Below are positions 29,640 to 39,359 of a stretch of 64,000 nucleotides of DNA, one piece after another. The position numbers and the translations under genes are program-made. Every line of letters starts with the position of its first letter. Within the stretch, counting starts at the first letter, position 1. Source of the stretch: Leucobacter aridicollis (GTDB lineage Bacteria > Actinomycetota > Actinomycetes > Actinomycetales > Microbacteriaceae); the NCBI RefSeq assembly GCF_024399335.1, contig NZ_CP075339.1, forward strand, positions 1,488,001 to 1,552,000, in the 5' to 3' direction. Below the pieces are notes generated by a model, which made no database searches, had not been told where the DNA came from, and worked only from the letters and a program-made list of their open reading frames with translations.

Positions 29640-31489
29640 TCCGCTCGGCGGGCCCGTTAGGAGACGAACGAGTGTTGTGGCGAACCCTGCGAGGCACGCG
29701 AGGGCGAAACCTGGTTGTCTTCGCCATTCTCGTGCTCGTCGCGCTCGCCTTCATGGTCCGGCTTATCGACCTGCAGATGATCTCTGCCGCGGCGATGAAC
29801 GAGGAGTCCCACGAGAAACGCGCAGTTCCGGTCACTGTCTCGAGCGTGCGCGGCGACATCGTCGACCGCAATGGCAACGTGCTGGCGACGACTGATGAGC
29901 GCTACGACGTGCAGCTCTCGCCGAAGAACACCCTCGTGAACAAGGGCGGGTTTACCCGCCCGGATCTCGAGCGCGGAGCGGGCACCATCGACGTCACACT
30001 CGAGCAGGCGTACGCGGAGATCGGCTCGGTCACGGGCCAGAGCGGCGCGGAGATCAAGAAGATCGTCGACGACGCGCTCGAGGTCGATAAGAAGTCGGAC
30101 TTCGCGTACGTCAAGCGGGGCGTCGACCTCAACCAGCTGCAGGAGCTCAAAAAGCTGCAGATTCCGTGGCTCACTTTCGAAAGCCAGCACAAGCGCGTCT
30201 ACCCGAACGGCGCCGTCGGCGGCAACATTGTCGGCTTCGCCGGGCAGGACGAGGTCGCCCAGGCGGGTGTGGAACTCTCGCAGGACGAGTGCCTCGCGGG
30301 CGAAGACGGGGCAGAGACCTACGAGCGCGGCGCAGACGGCATCCAGCTCCCCGGCAGTGTGGTGGAGACGAAAAAGGCGCAGAACGGCGGCACGGTCGAG
30401 CTCACGATCGATCTCGACCTGCAGTGGGCGAGCCAGCAAATCATCAACGAGCAGGTGCAGAACGTTGGTGCCGAGTACGGCTACCTCGTCGTCATGGACG
30501 CGAAGACGGGCGAGCTCGTCGCGGTCGCCGAGGACGGCTCGGTGGATCCGAACGACGTTGGTGCGGTTGACGGTGACAGGCGAAACGCCCGCTCTTTCAC
30601 CTCGCCGTACGAGCCCGGCTCGACATTCAAGATCATCACCGCGGCCGCGCTCATTGACAAGGGCCTCGCCACGCCGCAGAGCACAGTCACGGCGCCAGAC
30701 AACTGGCAGCCGCAGTCGGGCGTTACCTTCAGCGACTGGTTTAACCACGGCCCGGCCGACTGGACCCTCACAGGCACGCTCGTCTACTCCTCGAACGTCG
30801 GCATCTCGATGCTCGGCAGCCAGCTCTCGCCCGAGACGCGCTACGAGTACCTGAAGAAATTCGGGGTGGGCCAGCCGACGAACGCCGGTATGCCGCTCGA
30901 GGACCAGGGTATGTTCGCGGACGTCGCTGACTGGGATGCGCAGACAAGCTACGTGACGATGTTCGGTCAGGGCCTGTCGTCGACGATCGTGCAGACCGCC
31001 GGGGTCTTCCAGACGATCGCGAACGACGGCGTGCGGGTGCCGCCGTCGATTGTGAAGAAGTGCACGCCGGAGGAGGGGAAGGCTGTCGCGCCCGACCACG
31101 GCGACGACGTCAAGGTGATTTCGCCTGAAGCGGCGGCCGAGACCCGGAAGATGCTTGAAACCATCGGCACTGACGGCCTCATCAAGGACATGGCAGCGAT
31201 TCCCGGCTACCGGATCGGCGGAAAAACGGGAACCGCCGAGCAGTCTGACGGCCAGGGTGGCTACCGCACTGACTTCGTCTACAGCTTCGCAGGCATGTTC
31301 CCGATGGACGACCCGCAGTACGTGATCGTGGCGACAGTCGCATACCCGCACGGTGGTGACGGAACCGCCGCGGCTGTGACCGCGTTCCACGATGCGGCCG
31401 AGTCCACGATCCGCAAGTTTCACATTCCGCCGTCGACAGGCAAGTACGAGAAGTTGCCAATTGGCGATGAGCTCGCGTCAGCTGGGTAG
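29603..31489 (+). CDS. ftsI: Septal peptidoglycan transpeptidase (penicillin-binding protein)
   Basis: 628 residues. Membrane anchor at about 37-57, a dimerisation domain (RGDIVDRNGNVLATT), and a transpeptidase domain with PGSTFK (active-site serine), SSN in VYSSNVGI and KTGTAEQ. Crosslinks peptidoglycan at the septum with FtsW. It overlaps ftsL by 37 nt. No C-terminal PASTA domain is seen. A candidate internal -10 for murE overlaps its stop. Confidence 0.95.
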   Translation: MAGQTSRTRNALVRSAGPLGDERVLWRTLRGTRGRNLVVFAILVLVALAFMVRLIDLQMISAAAMNEESHEKRAVPVTVSSVRGDIVDRNGNVLATTDERYDVQLSPKNTLVNKGGFTRPDLERGAGTIDVTLEQAYAEIGSVTGQSGAEIKKIVDDALEVDKKSDFAYVKRGVDLNQLQELKKLQIPWLTFESQHKRVYPNGAVGGNIVGFAGQDEVAQAGVELSQDECLAGEDGAETYERGADGIQLPGSVVETKKAQNGGTVELTIDLDLQWASQQIINEQVQNVGAEYGYLVVMDAKTGELVAVAEDGSVDPNDVGAVDGDRRNARSFTSPYEPGSTFKIITAAALIDKGLATPQSTVTAPDNWQPQSGVTFSDWFNHGPADWTLTGTLVYSSNVGISMLGSQLSPETRYEYLKKFGVGQPTNAGMPLEDQGMFADVADWDAQTSYVTMFGQGLSSTIVQTAGVFQTIANDGVRVPPSIVKKCTPEEGKAVAPDHGDDVKVISPEAAAETRKMLETIGTDGLIKDMAAIPGYRIGGKTGTAEQSDGQGGYRTDFVYSFAGMFPMDDPQYVIVATVAYPHGGDGTAAAVTAFHDAAESTIRKFHIPPSTGKYEKLPIGDELASAG

Positions 31490-31492
31490 GAT
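31487..31492 (+). promoter_or_regulatory. Candidate internal -10 for murE, leaderless spacing
   Basis: TAGGAT overlaps the ftsI stop codon and ends 8 nt before the GTG of murE. It may give a secondary, leaderless transcript inside the cluster. Confidence 0.4.
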
Positions 31493-31500
31493 CGATACAC

Positions 31501-33060
31501 GTGACCAGCACTACCGGTGATCTTACGATCAGACCCCAGCACCCGCAGAAGGTGACGCTCGCGCAGCTCGCTGAGCCCTTCTCTCTCGAACTCGCACACG
31601 CAGACGGCGAGGTGGTTGTCACTGGCGTGACTATCGACTCGCGTGATGTCCAGCCTGGCGACCTCTATGTCGGCATTCCCGGCGCGAAGCATCACGGCGC
31701 GAATTTCGCTCATGCGGCGCTCGCGAGCGGCGCGGCCGCGATGCTGACTGACGCTGCGGGCCGCGACATCGCGCTCGCTGCAGGCGTCGCCGGGCTCCCG
31801 ATCCTTGTCGCCGATGTGCACCCGCGCTCGATCCTCGGCGAGCTTTCGGCCCGTGTCTACGGCACTGACGCGCTCGCTGCGAAGACGTTTGGCGTGACTG
31901 GCACGAACGGCAAGACAAGCGTCGTGTATTGCATCGCACAGGTTCTCGAGGCGGCCGGGCTTCGCCCGGGCCTGAGCTCGACGGCTGAGCGCAGGATCGG
32001 CGACGAGGTGATCGTGTCGAACCTCACGAGCCCAGAGGCCTCCGAACTACACGGCCTGCTCGCCCGCATGGTTGAGCGGGGTGTCGAAGGAGTCGCGATC
32101 GAGGTCTCTGCGCAGGCCATCGGGCGCCACCGCATCGACGGGGTGCACTTCGACGTCGTCGCGTTCAACAACTTTTCGCAGGATCACCTCGAAGAGTACG
32201 GCGACATGGAGACCTACTTCCAGGCGAAGCTCGCGCTGTTTGCCCCGGAGCACGCCGCACGCGGCGTTGTCGTCGTTGACGGTCCGTGGGGGCAGCGCGT
32301 CGCACGCGAGTCGCAGATCCCGGTGACAACGCTCGCGACCGAGTACGGCCAGAGCGCCGATTGGCACCTCGCGATCACCGCCCAGAATCTCGACGGGGTC
32401 GCCTTCGTGCTTCAGGGCCCCGAGGGCGCACACTTCCGCGGCAGGGTGCCGGTGTTCGGGAGGTTCATGGCCGAGAACGCCGCGCTCGCCCTCATCATGC
32501 TGCACGAGGCGGGAATTCCTATTTCCAGGGTTGAGGCGGGACTCACTAATGGGCTCATCCCCGTGCAGATTCCCGGCAGGCTCGAGGAGATCACCGAGGG
32601 TGGCGCCGGGCCCCGGTTCTACGTCGACTACGGCCACACTCCAGGGGCCTTTGAGGCGATGCTTGACGCGCTAGGCGAGGTCGCCGAGGGCAAGATCATC
32701 TTCATGTTCGGTGCCGACGGCGACCGCGACACGACGAAGCGCGAGGAGATGGGTAGGATCGCCGCTGCTGGTTCTGACGCGCTCATCATCTGCGACTACC
32801 ACCCGCGCAGCGAGCCACCCGAGCAGATTCGCGCTCAGTTGCTTGAGGGCGCTCGCTCGGCAGCCCACGCGACGCTCTACGAGGAGGCGGATCCGAAGCG
32901 CGCGATTCGCCTCGCCATTTCGCTCGCAGAACCGGGCGACGTTATTCTGTATGCCGGTCCCGGACACGAGGACTACCAGGAGGTCGCCGGGGCGTTTATC
33001 CCGTACTCGGCGCGTGATGAAGTACGCGGCGCGCTCCGCGAGGCAGGATTGCTTGCGTGA
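31501..33060 (+). CDS. murE: MurE-type UDP-MurNAc-peptide ligase with unusual motifs
   Basis: 519 residues. Adds the third amino acid to UDP-MurNAc-dipeptide. The ATP site TGTNGKT (133-139) and the carbamylated lysine region YFQAKLALF (K243) are kept. Several normally fixed motifs differ. SSHAL is SAQAI (203-207), DHLDYHG is DHLEEYG (228-234), VDYAHTP is VDYGHTP (375-381) and the specificity motif DNPR is replaced by DYHPRSE (432-438). Microbacteriaceae use diamino acids such as diaminobutyrate, ornithine or lysine at this position rather than meso-diaminopimelate, so an altered pocket is plausible. Overlaps murF (GTGA). Confidence 0.9.
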   Translation: MTSTTGDLTIRPQHPQKVTLAQLAEPFSLELAHADGEVVVTGVTIDSRDVQPGDLYVGIPGAKHHGANFAHAALASGAAAMLTDAAGRDIALAAGVAGLPILVADVHPRSILGELSARVYGTDALAAKTFGVTGTNGKTSVVYCIAQVLEAAGLRPGLSSTAERRIGDEVIVSNLTSPEASELHGLLARMVERGVEGVAIEVSAQAIGRHRIDGVHFDVVAFNNFSQDHLEEYGDMETYFQAKLALFAPEHAARGVVVVDGPWGQRVARESQIPVTTLATEYGQSADWHLAITAQNLDGVAFVLQGPEGAHFRGRVPVFGRFMAENAALALIMLHEAGIPISRVEAGLTNGLIPVQIPGRLEEITEGGAGPRFYVDYGHTPGAFEAMLDALGEVAEGKIIFMFGADGDRDTTKREEMGRIAAAGSDALIICDYHPRSEPPEQIRAQLLEGARSAAHATLYEEADPKRAIRLAISLAEPGDVILYAGPGHEDYQEVAGAFIPYSARDEVRGALREAGLLA

Positions 33061-34493
33061 TTGAACTCAGTTTCTCCGAGGTCGCTGCCGCGATTGGGGG
33101 CCGGCTCGTGCTCGCCCCAGGCGACACGCCTGACACCCTGGTGTCGGGGGAGTCCCAGACCGACTCCCGCGAGGTGCAGCCAGGCCAGATCTTCTTCGCG
33201 AGGCGCGGTGACGACACTGACGGCCACCTCTTTGCGGGAAAGGCCGCGCGAGCTGGCGCGAAGCTGCTTGTCGTGGAGCGCGAGCTCAGCGCCGCAGAAC
33301 TCGGTCTCGACGCCGGCGTTCCAGCCGTCACGCAGCTCGTCGTTGGTGACGCAACTGACGCACTTGGCGCTCTCGCGACCGCGGTGATCCAGCGCCTGCG
33401 CGCACACGACAAGTTGACCATCGTCGGGATCACGGGCTCGAACGGGAAGACAACGACGAAGAATTTGGTCGCTGCGATGGCCGAGAAGCTCGGCCCGACG
33501 GTTGCGAGCGAGAAGTCGTTCAACAACGAGGTCGGCGGGCCGATGACGATGCTCCGCGCGACGCCCGAGACCGAGACCCTCGTCGCTGAGATGGGTGCGA
33601 GTGGCGTCGGCGAGATCGCTCGGCTCACGGCTATGGCTCAGCCGCATATTGGCGTGGTGCTCACTGTCGGGCTTGCGCACGCCGGTGAGTTCGGCGGCAT
33701 CGAAGCGACCTTCCGCGCGAAGAGCGAAATGGTGCAGAGCCTTGACGCGACCGGTGTGGCGGTGCTCAACCGCGACGACCCTCGTGTCGCCAAGATGGCT
33801 GAGCTCACCCCAGCGCGGGTTGTCTGGTTCGGTCAGCACCCCGAGGCAGATGTCCGTGCGAGCGATATCGAGCCTTCGGCAAGCGGCACGACGTTTACCC
33901 TGCACGCTGGCGGCGAGTCGCGCTCCGTTGCGTTTCGGGTGCTCGGCGAGCACCACGTCATGAACGCGCTCGCTGCTGCAGCCGTCGGAACGACGCTCGG
34001 CCTCTCGCTGGACGCGATCGTTGAGGTGCTCGAAGCGGCGACCCTGGCGGCTCCGGGTCGTATGCAGGTGCTCGGCGGTCGCGACGGAATCACGATCATC
34101 AATGACGCCTACAACGCGAGCCCCGATTCGATGAGCGCCGCCTTGCGCACGCTCGCCCAGATCACGAAGCCTCAAGGCCGCTCGGTCGCCGTGCTCGGCG
34201 CAATGACCGAACTCGGGGACTACACGATCGAAGAGCACCTCAGAGTCGGGCTGCAAGCCGTGCGGTTGCGGATCCGGCAGCTCGTCGTCGTCGGCCGAGA
34301 CGCGCGCGACCTGCACATCAGCGCCATCAACGAGGGCTCGTGGGATGGCGAGAGCGTCTTCTTCGAGACGCAGGACGAAGCTTTTGATTATCTCGTCGAG
34401 ATGCTCACTACCGATGACACGGTGCTAGTGAAGTCTTCGAACGCCGCGGGCCTGCAGGCCCTCGGAGACCGCCTGGGGGAGGCATACGCATGA
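33057..34493 (+). CDS. murF: UDP-MurNAc-tripeptide--D-Ala-D-Ala ligase
   Basis: 478 residues. Adds D-Ala-D-Ala to complete the pentapeptide. GITGSNGKTTTKN (ATP loop), FNNEVGGPMTML, VAEMGASGVGEIARL and INDAYNASPDSM are MurF blocks. GTG start overlapping the murE stop. Overlaps mraY by 4 nt. Confidence 0.96.
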   Translation: MIELSFSEVAAAIGGRLVLAPGDTPDTLVSGESQTDSREVQPGQIFFARRGDDTDGHLFAGKAARAGAKLLVVERELSAAELGLDAGVPAVTQLVVGDATDALGALATAVIQRLRAHDKLTIVGITGSNGKTTTKNLVAAMAEKLGPTVASEKSFNNEVGGPMTMLRATPETETLVAEMGASGVGEIARLTAMAQPHIGVVLTVGLAHAGEFGGIEATFRAKSEMVQSLDATGVAVLNRDDPRVAKMAELTPARVVWFGQHPEADVRASDIEPSASGTTFTLHAGGESRSVAFRVLGEHHVMNALAAAAVGTTLGLSLDAIVEVLEAATLAAPGRMQVLGGRDGITIINDAYNASPDSMSAALRTLAQITKPQGRSVAVLGAMTELGDYTIEEHLRVGLQAVRLRIRQLVVVGRDARDLHISAINEGSWDGESVFFETQDEAFDYLVEMLTTDDTVLVKSSNAAGLQALGDRLGEAYA

Positions 34494-35575
34494 TTGCCAT
34501 GCTCATCGCGGCGGGGTTCTCGCTGTTGTATTCACTGCTACTGACGCCGTTATTTGTTCGCGGCTTCAACAAGCTCCGTTGGGGGCAGCCGATTCGCGTC
34601 GACGGGCCGAAGGAGCACGAGACGAAGCGAGGCACGCCAACGATGGGCGGCCTGATCTTCCTCTCAGGCTCAGTGCTCGCCTACTTCGTCGGCAAGCTTG
34701 TCATGGGGGAGACCCCGACGCCGTCGGCGCTGCTCGTCATTCTCATGGCTGTCGGCGCCGGCACTGTTGGCTTCATCGATGACCTCATGAAGACGAGGTT
34801 GCAGAATTCCGCGGGCCTCGGCGGCTGGGCGAAGGTCTTTGGCCAGGTCGTGATTGCGGTGTCGTTCGCGCTCCTTGGCCTGCAGTTTGCGAACGAGCAC
34901 GGCCTCACGCCTGTGTCGACGCACATCTCCATCTTCCGTGACCTGCCGTTTGACTTCATGAGCCTCGGGATCATCGCGGGCACGATTCTGGTGATCCTGT
35001 GGGTCATGGTGATCGTCACTGCGACCACAAACGCTGTGAACGTGACCGATGGCCTTGACGGCCTTGCAGCGGGAGCATCGATCTTTGCGTTCTCCGCGTA
35101 CGTGCTTATCGGGTTCTGGCAGTCGGCACAGAACTGCGCGGCGACCGCGGGCGAGGCCGGCTGCTACGAGGTTCGCGACCCGATGGACCTCGCGGTGATC
35201 GCGGCGGCGTTCCTCGGCGGCGTCGCCGGCTTCCTCTGGTGGAATACGAACCCCGCCCAGATCTTCATGGGTGACACTGGCTCAATGGGTATCGGTGGCG
35301 CGATCGCTGCGCTCGCGATTCTCACCCGCACCGAGGTCCTGCTCATCCTGATCGGTGGCCTGTTCATCATCGAAACCGGCTCAGTCATCCTGCAGCGGCT
35401 CTACTTCAAGGTGACGAAGGGCAAGCGAATCTTCCTGATGAGCCCAATCCACCACCACTTCGAGCTCAAAGGCTGGGCTGAAGTGACGATCGTTGTCAGG
35501 TTCTGGATGATCGCAGGTATTTTCGCGATCGTCGGAATCGGCGGCTTCTACGCAGAATGGGTGCTGAGCCAATGA
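34490..35575 (+). CDS. mraY: Phospho-N-acetylmuramoyl-pentapeptide transferase
   Basis: 361 residues, polytopic membrane enzyme making lipid I from UDP-MurNAc-pentapeptide and undecaprenyl phosphate. Motifs: GTPTMGG, FIDDLMK (Mg-binding aspartates), NAVNVTDGLDGLA, FMGDTGSMGIGG and PIHHHFELKGW. ATG overlaps the murF stop, and the murD start overlaps its own stop. Confidence 0.97.
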   Translation: MIAMLIAAGFSLLYSLLLTPLFVRGFNKLRWGQPIRVDGPKEHETKRGTPTMGGLIFLSGSVLAYFVGKLVMGETPTPSALLVILMAVGAGTVGFIDDLMKTRLQNSAGLGGWAKVFGQVVIAVSFALLGLQFANEHGLTPVSTHISIFRDLPFDFMSLGIIAGTILVILWVMVIVTATTNAVNVTDGLDGLAAGASIFAFSAYVLIGFWQSAQNCAATAGEAGCYEVRDPMDLAVIAAAFLGGVAGFLWWNTNPAQIFMGDTGSMGIGGAIAALAILTRTEVLLILIGGLFIIETGSVILQRLYFKVTKGKRIFLMSPIHHHFELKGWAEVTIVVRFWMIAGIFAIVGIGGFYAEWVLSQ

Positions 35576-37053
35576 CCGCAGTTCAGGATCGTCTCGCCGC
35601 GCTGACAAGCTGGCACCACGACTGGTCAGGGCTGCGAGTCGCCGTGCTCGGTCTCGGTGCGACTGGCTTCTCCGTTGCTGACACACTCGTCGAGCTTGGC
35701 TCCCGCGTTCGCGTCGTCTACGGCAAGCCTGACGCCGACCGCGAGCGGTTGCTCGACGTGATTGGTTCGGAGCGTGCGCTCGCGGAGACTGACGATGCGC
35801 AGATCGCAGAGCTCACAGGCTTCGATCCCGAGCTCATCGTGATCTCGCCGGGTTACCCGGCGCATCACCCCGTGATTGAGTGGGCGAACGAGCACGGCGT
35901 TGAGGTGTGGGGCGACATCGAGCTCGGTTGGCGTCTGCGCGATAAGACGGCGAGGATCGCCGACTGGATTTGCATCACCGGAACGAACGGCAAAACGACA
36001 ACCACTCAGCTCACTGCGCACATGCTCGTCGCCGGTGGTCTGCGGGCGGCACCGGTCGGCAATATCGGTACGCCGCTGCTCGATGCGCTCCGCGACCCCA
36101 TTGGGTACGACGTGCTTGTGCTCGAGCTTTCAAGCTTCCAGTTGGAGCGCGTCCGCTCGATGTCTCCGTACGCGAGCGCGTGCCTGAACCTCGCGGACGA
36201 CCACCTCGACTGGCACGGCGGCGCCGAGGCCTACCGCAACGCGAAGGCGAGGGTCTACGAGAACACGCAGGTCGCCTGCGTGTACAACCGAGGAGATCTC
36301 GAGACCGAGCGCATGGTCGAAGAGGCAGACGTTATCGAGGGCGCCCGCGCGATCAGCTTCGGGCTCGATACTCCGCCGCCGAGTGGTTTCGGTGTCGTCG
36401 AGGGGATTCTCGTCGACCGCGGCTTCCACACGGGGCGACAGAACGAGGCCTACGAGCTCGTCACTGTCGAGGAGCTGAAGGATCGTGGCATCGGCCAGCC
36501 GCACATGGGGCTGAACATTCTCGCTGCGGCTGCGCTTGCCCGCTCACGCGGCGTTGAGCCCGCAGAGGTTGCGAGCGCAGTTCTGAGCTTCACTCCCGAC
36601 GCACACCGCGCCCAGCAGCTCGGCGAGCACGCAGGGGTGTTCTGGGTCGACGACTCGAAGGCGACGAACGTGCACGCGGCAGACGCTTCGCTGCGCGCGC
36701 TCTCCGGAGTCGTGTGGATCGTTGGCGGTCTGCTCAAAGGCGTCGACATTACGCCGCTCGTTGCCGAGCACGCGTCCCGCCTCCGCGCCGCGGTCGTCAT
36801 CGGCGCGGAGCGCTCGGAGGTGCTCGGGATTCTTGCCGAGCACGCTCCCGGCGTTCCAGTCGCCGAGGTGACCGCCGAGCGCGGCATTGCCGTGATGCGT
36901 GACGCGGTGCGCGAGGCAGCCTCGTTCGCACAGCCGGGGGACACTGTCTTGTTGTCGCCAGCGTCGGCATCGATGGATCAGTTTGCTGACTACGCCGACC
37001 GCGGGCGCGCCTTCCAGGACGCGCTGCGGGAGCTTTCGGCGGACGCGGAGTAG
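35572..37053 (+). CDS. murD: UDP-MurNAc-L-alanine--D-glutamate ligase
   Basis: 493 residues from the ATG at 35572, which overlaps the mraY stop (ATGA); an upstream in-frame start at 35557 is unlikely. ITGTNGKTTTTQL (ATP loop), LELSSFQLE, NLADDHLDWHG and VDDSKATN are the MurD blocks. N-terminal Rossmann-like UDP-binding domain starts VAVLGLGATGFSVA. Cytoplasmic step of precursor synthesis, out of reaction order in the cluster as usual. Confidence 0.96.
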   Translation: MTAVQDRLAALTSWHHDWSGLRVAVLGLGATGFSVADTLVELGSRVRVVYGKPDADRERLLDVIGSERALAETDDAQIAELTGFDPELIVISPGYPAHHPVIEWANEHGVEVWGDIELGWRLRDKTARIADWICITGTNGKTTTTQLTAHMLVAGGLRAAPVGNIGTPLLDALRDPIGYDVLVLELSSFQLERVRSMSPYASACLNLADDHLDWHGGAEAYRNAKARVYENTQVACVYNRGDLETERMVEEADVIEGARAISFGLDTPPPSGFGVVEGILVDRGFHTGRQNEAYELVTVEELKDRGIGQPHMGLNILAAAALARSRGVEPAEVASAVLSFTPDAHRAQQLGEHAGVFWVDDSKATNVHAADASLRALSGVVWIVGGLLKGVDITPLVAEHASRLRAAVVIGAERSEVLGILAEHAPGVPVAEVTAERGIAVMRDAVREAASFAQPGDTVLLSPASASMDQFADYADRGRAFQDALRELSADAE

Positions 37054-37056
37054 CTG

Positions 37057-38277
37057 ATGGCTGCCGGAGGCGGGGAGCCGGGCGAGGGGAGTGCCCGGCC
37101 CGCCCTGGCGGGTGCGCGGATATCGCTCGGCGCCGCCCCAAAGACTGGCAACAATCGCACGGTCGCATTGCTGTGGGGGATCACGCTCTTTCTCACGGGT
37201 ATCGGGCTCATCATGGTGCTGTCGGCGTCGTCGGTCACGTCATACACGCAGGACCAGGGGAGTCTCGGAGGGTTCACGCGCCAGCTCGTGTTCGCGGGCC
37301 TTGGGCTACCGCTCATGGCGTTCGCGGCGACGCGCAAGCTTGATTTTTGGAAGCGGTGGGCCTGGTGGTTTTTCGGCGCAGGGCTGTTGCTGCAGGCACT
37401 CGTCTTCACGCCGCTGGGGTTCGCGGTCGGCGGTAACCGCAACTGGCTGCTCATCGGCGGCCTGCAGGCGCAGCCATCAGAAGCGCTCAAGCTCGCGCTC
37501 GTCGTCTGGATCGGTGCGGTGCTCCTGAAGAAGGAGAAATACCTCGGGCAGGTGTCTCACGAGCTCGTACCGATCGTGCTCCCCGGTGCGCTTCTCGCTC
37601 TTGGCCTCGTGCTCGCGGGTCGTGACCTCGGCACCGTGCTCATCATGGCGGCGCTGGTGATCGGTGCGATGTACTTCGGTGGCGTGAGCTTGAAGTCGCT
37701 TGGGATCATCGTCGCTGGTGGTGTGATTGCGACGATATTTTTCGTCGTCACGAGCGAGAACCGCATGAAGCGTCTCTTCGAGCACTCGGGCGGCGAGTCA
37801 GACTACTCGGGTATCGGCTGGCAGCCCCAGCACGGCCTGTGGGCCCTCGCGAACGGCGGCATGTTTGGCGTCGGGCTCGGCGGGTCGAAAGCGAAGTGGA
37901 ACTGGCTCCCTGCCGCCGACAACGACTACATCTTCGCAATCATTGGCGAGGAGCTCGGGTTTGTTGGCGCGATGCTTGTGATTGTGCTGTTCATCGTGTT
38001 GGCTGTGCTGATGCTGCGAGTGATCTCGCAGGCGCGAGATCGGTTTGGCCGTGCGGTCGTCGGCGGCGCGCTCGTGTGGATCGTCGGGCAGGCCTTCGTG
38101 AATATTGGCGTGGTGATTCGAATCTTCCCCGTGCTCGGCGTGCCGCTGCCGCTGATTAGCTCAGGCGGCACCGCGCTCGTGTCGTGTCTTGTGACGATGG
38201 GGGTCGTGATCTCGGTCGCGCGCGACGCGAAGGCCTACCGAGAGGAACTTGCGCAGGGCGCATCCGTGGGACGATAG
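37057..38277 (+). CDS. ftsW: Peptidoglycan glycosyltransferase FtsW
   Basis: 406 residues, SEDS family with about ten hydrophobic segments after a ~35-residue polar N terminus. Blocks: GGNRNWLLIGGLQAQPSEALKLALV (contains the conserved R and E region), GRDLGTVLIMAALV, GQPQHGLWALANGGMFGVGLGGSKAKW-like text, NDYIFAIIGEELGF and GVPLPLISSGGTAL. Polymerises lipid II into septal glycan strands with FtsI. Starts 3 nt after the murD stop. Confidence 0.95.
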   Translation: MAAGGGEPGEGSARPALAGARISLGAAPKTGNNRTVALLWGITLFLTGIGLIMVLSASSVTSYTQDQGSLGGFTRQLVFAGLGLPLMAFAATRKLDFWKRWAWWFFGAGLLLQALVFTPLGFAVGGNRNWLLIGGLQAQPSEALKLALVVWIGAVLLKKEKYLGQVSHELVPIVLPGALLALGLVLAGRDLGTVLIMAALVIGAMYFGGVSLKSLGIIVAGGVIATIFFVVTSENRMKRLFEHSGGESDYSGIGWQPQHGLWALANGGMFGVGLGGSKAKWNWLPAADNDYIFAIIGEELGFVGAMLVIVLFIVLAVLMLRVISQARDRFGRAVVGGALVWIVGQAFVNIGVVIRIFPVLGVPLPLISSGGTALVSCLVTMGVVISVARDAKAYREELAQGASVGR

Positions 38278-38282
38278 ACCCT

Positions 38283-39359
38283 ATGACAACGTACCTCCTC
38301 GCTGGCGGCGGCACCGCCGGACACGTGAACCCGCTGCTCGCCCTCGCCGATCGGATTCGCGCGAGAGAGGCAGACGCAGAGATCGTTGTGCTCGGCACGA
38401 AGGAAGGCCTTGAGGCAAGGCTTGTGCCTGAGCGAGGGTACGAGCTGTCGACGATTGCGCGGCTGCCGTTCCCGCGCAGGCCAAACGGCTACGCACTGAC
38501 CTTTCCAGCGAAGTATGTCGGCGCAATCCGCGAGGTTCGCGAGCTGATCCGGGATCGCGGCGTCGACGTCGTTGTCGGCTTCGGCGGGTACGCGTCCGCT
38601 CCCGCATACCGGGCCGCAGCGAAGGAGGGCATCCCCTCCGTGATTCACGAGGCGAACGCGAAGCCAGGGATGGCGAACAAGCTCGGCGCACGGTCGACCG
38701 AGTTCGTTGGAGTCACGTTCGCCGACACGCCGATCGCGCACGCTCGGGTCACAGGTATGCCGCTTCGGCCCGAGATCGAGGAGCTCGACCTTGCCGCGCT
38801 TCGTGGCGAGGCTCGCGCCCATTTCGGCTTCGATCCTGACAGGCCGACCCTCCTGGTGACCGGAGGCTCCCTCGGCGCCCGGGCGATTAATCGCGGTATT
38901 TCTGGCTCGGCCAAGGCGATCGTCGACGCCGGAGTGCAGGTGCTGCACGTGTGGGGTGGACTCACCGAGATTGAGGACCCGGAGGTCGCGGGCTACACGG
39001 TCATCGAGTACTGCGACCGCATGGATCTGGCCTTCGCGGCATGCGATCTCGCGATCTCGCGAGCCGGATCGACGACTGTAAGTGAGCTCTCGGGTCTCGG
39101 GGTCCCTGCCGTCTTCGTGCCGCTCAGCCACGGCAACGGCGAGCAACGAGCGAATGCGGCGGGCGTTGTTGCCGCAGGCGGGGCACTCATTGTTGACGAC
39201 AGTGAGCTCACTCCCGAGTGGGTGACCAGCACGCTCCTGCCCCTCATCACAGACCGGGAGCGCCTCAGCGCGATGTCCGAGCGCGCACGGCGTGCAGGAT
39301 CGCTCGACGGCACCGCCAGGCTCTACGACCTTGTCCGCGAAGCCCTTGCGGCAGGATAG
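38283..39359 (+). CDS. murG: Lipid II synthase (GlcNAc transferase MurG)
   Basis: 358 residues from the ATG at 38283; upstream in-frame codons overlap ftsW. GT28 glycosyltransferase that adds GlcNAc to lipid I on the cytoplasmic face. Blocks: LLAGGGTAGHVNPLLALA, VVGFGGYASAPAYRAA, IHEANAKPGMANKLGA, LVTGGSLGARAIN and AISRAGSTTVSELSGLGVPAVFVPL. Starts 5 nt after the ftsW stop. Confidence 0.96.
   Translation: MTTYLLAGGGTAGHVNPLLALADRIRAREADAEIVVLGTKEGLEARLVPERGYELSTIARLPFPRRPNGYALTFPAKYVGAIREVRELIRDRGVDVVVGFGGYASAPAYRAAAKEGIPSVIHEANAKPGMANKLGARSTEFVGVTFADTPIAHARVTGMPLRPEIEELDLAALRGEARAHFGFDPDRPTLLVTGGSLGARAINRGISGSAKAIVDAGVQVLHVWGGLTEIEDPEVAGYTVIEYCDRMDLAFAACDLAISRAGSTTVSELSGLGVPAVFVPLSHGNGEQRANAAGVVAAGGALIVDDSELTPEWVTSTLLPLITDRERLSAMSERARRAGSLDGTARLYDLVREALAAG

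Noticed and set aside
29657..31423. 588-codon reverse-strand frame opposite ftsI
   Set aside because: Shadow of ftsI. No recognisable domain and no ribosome site.
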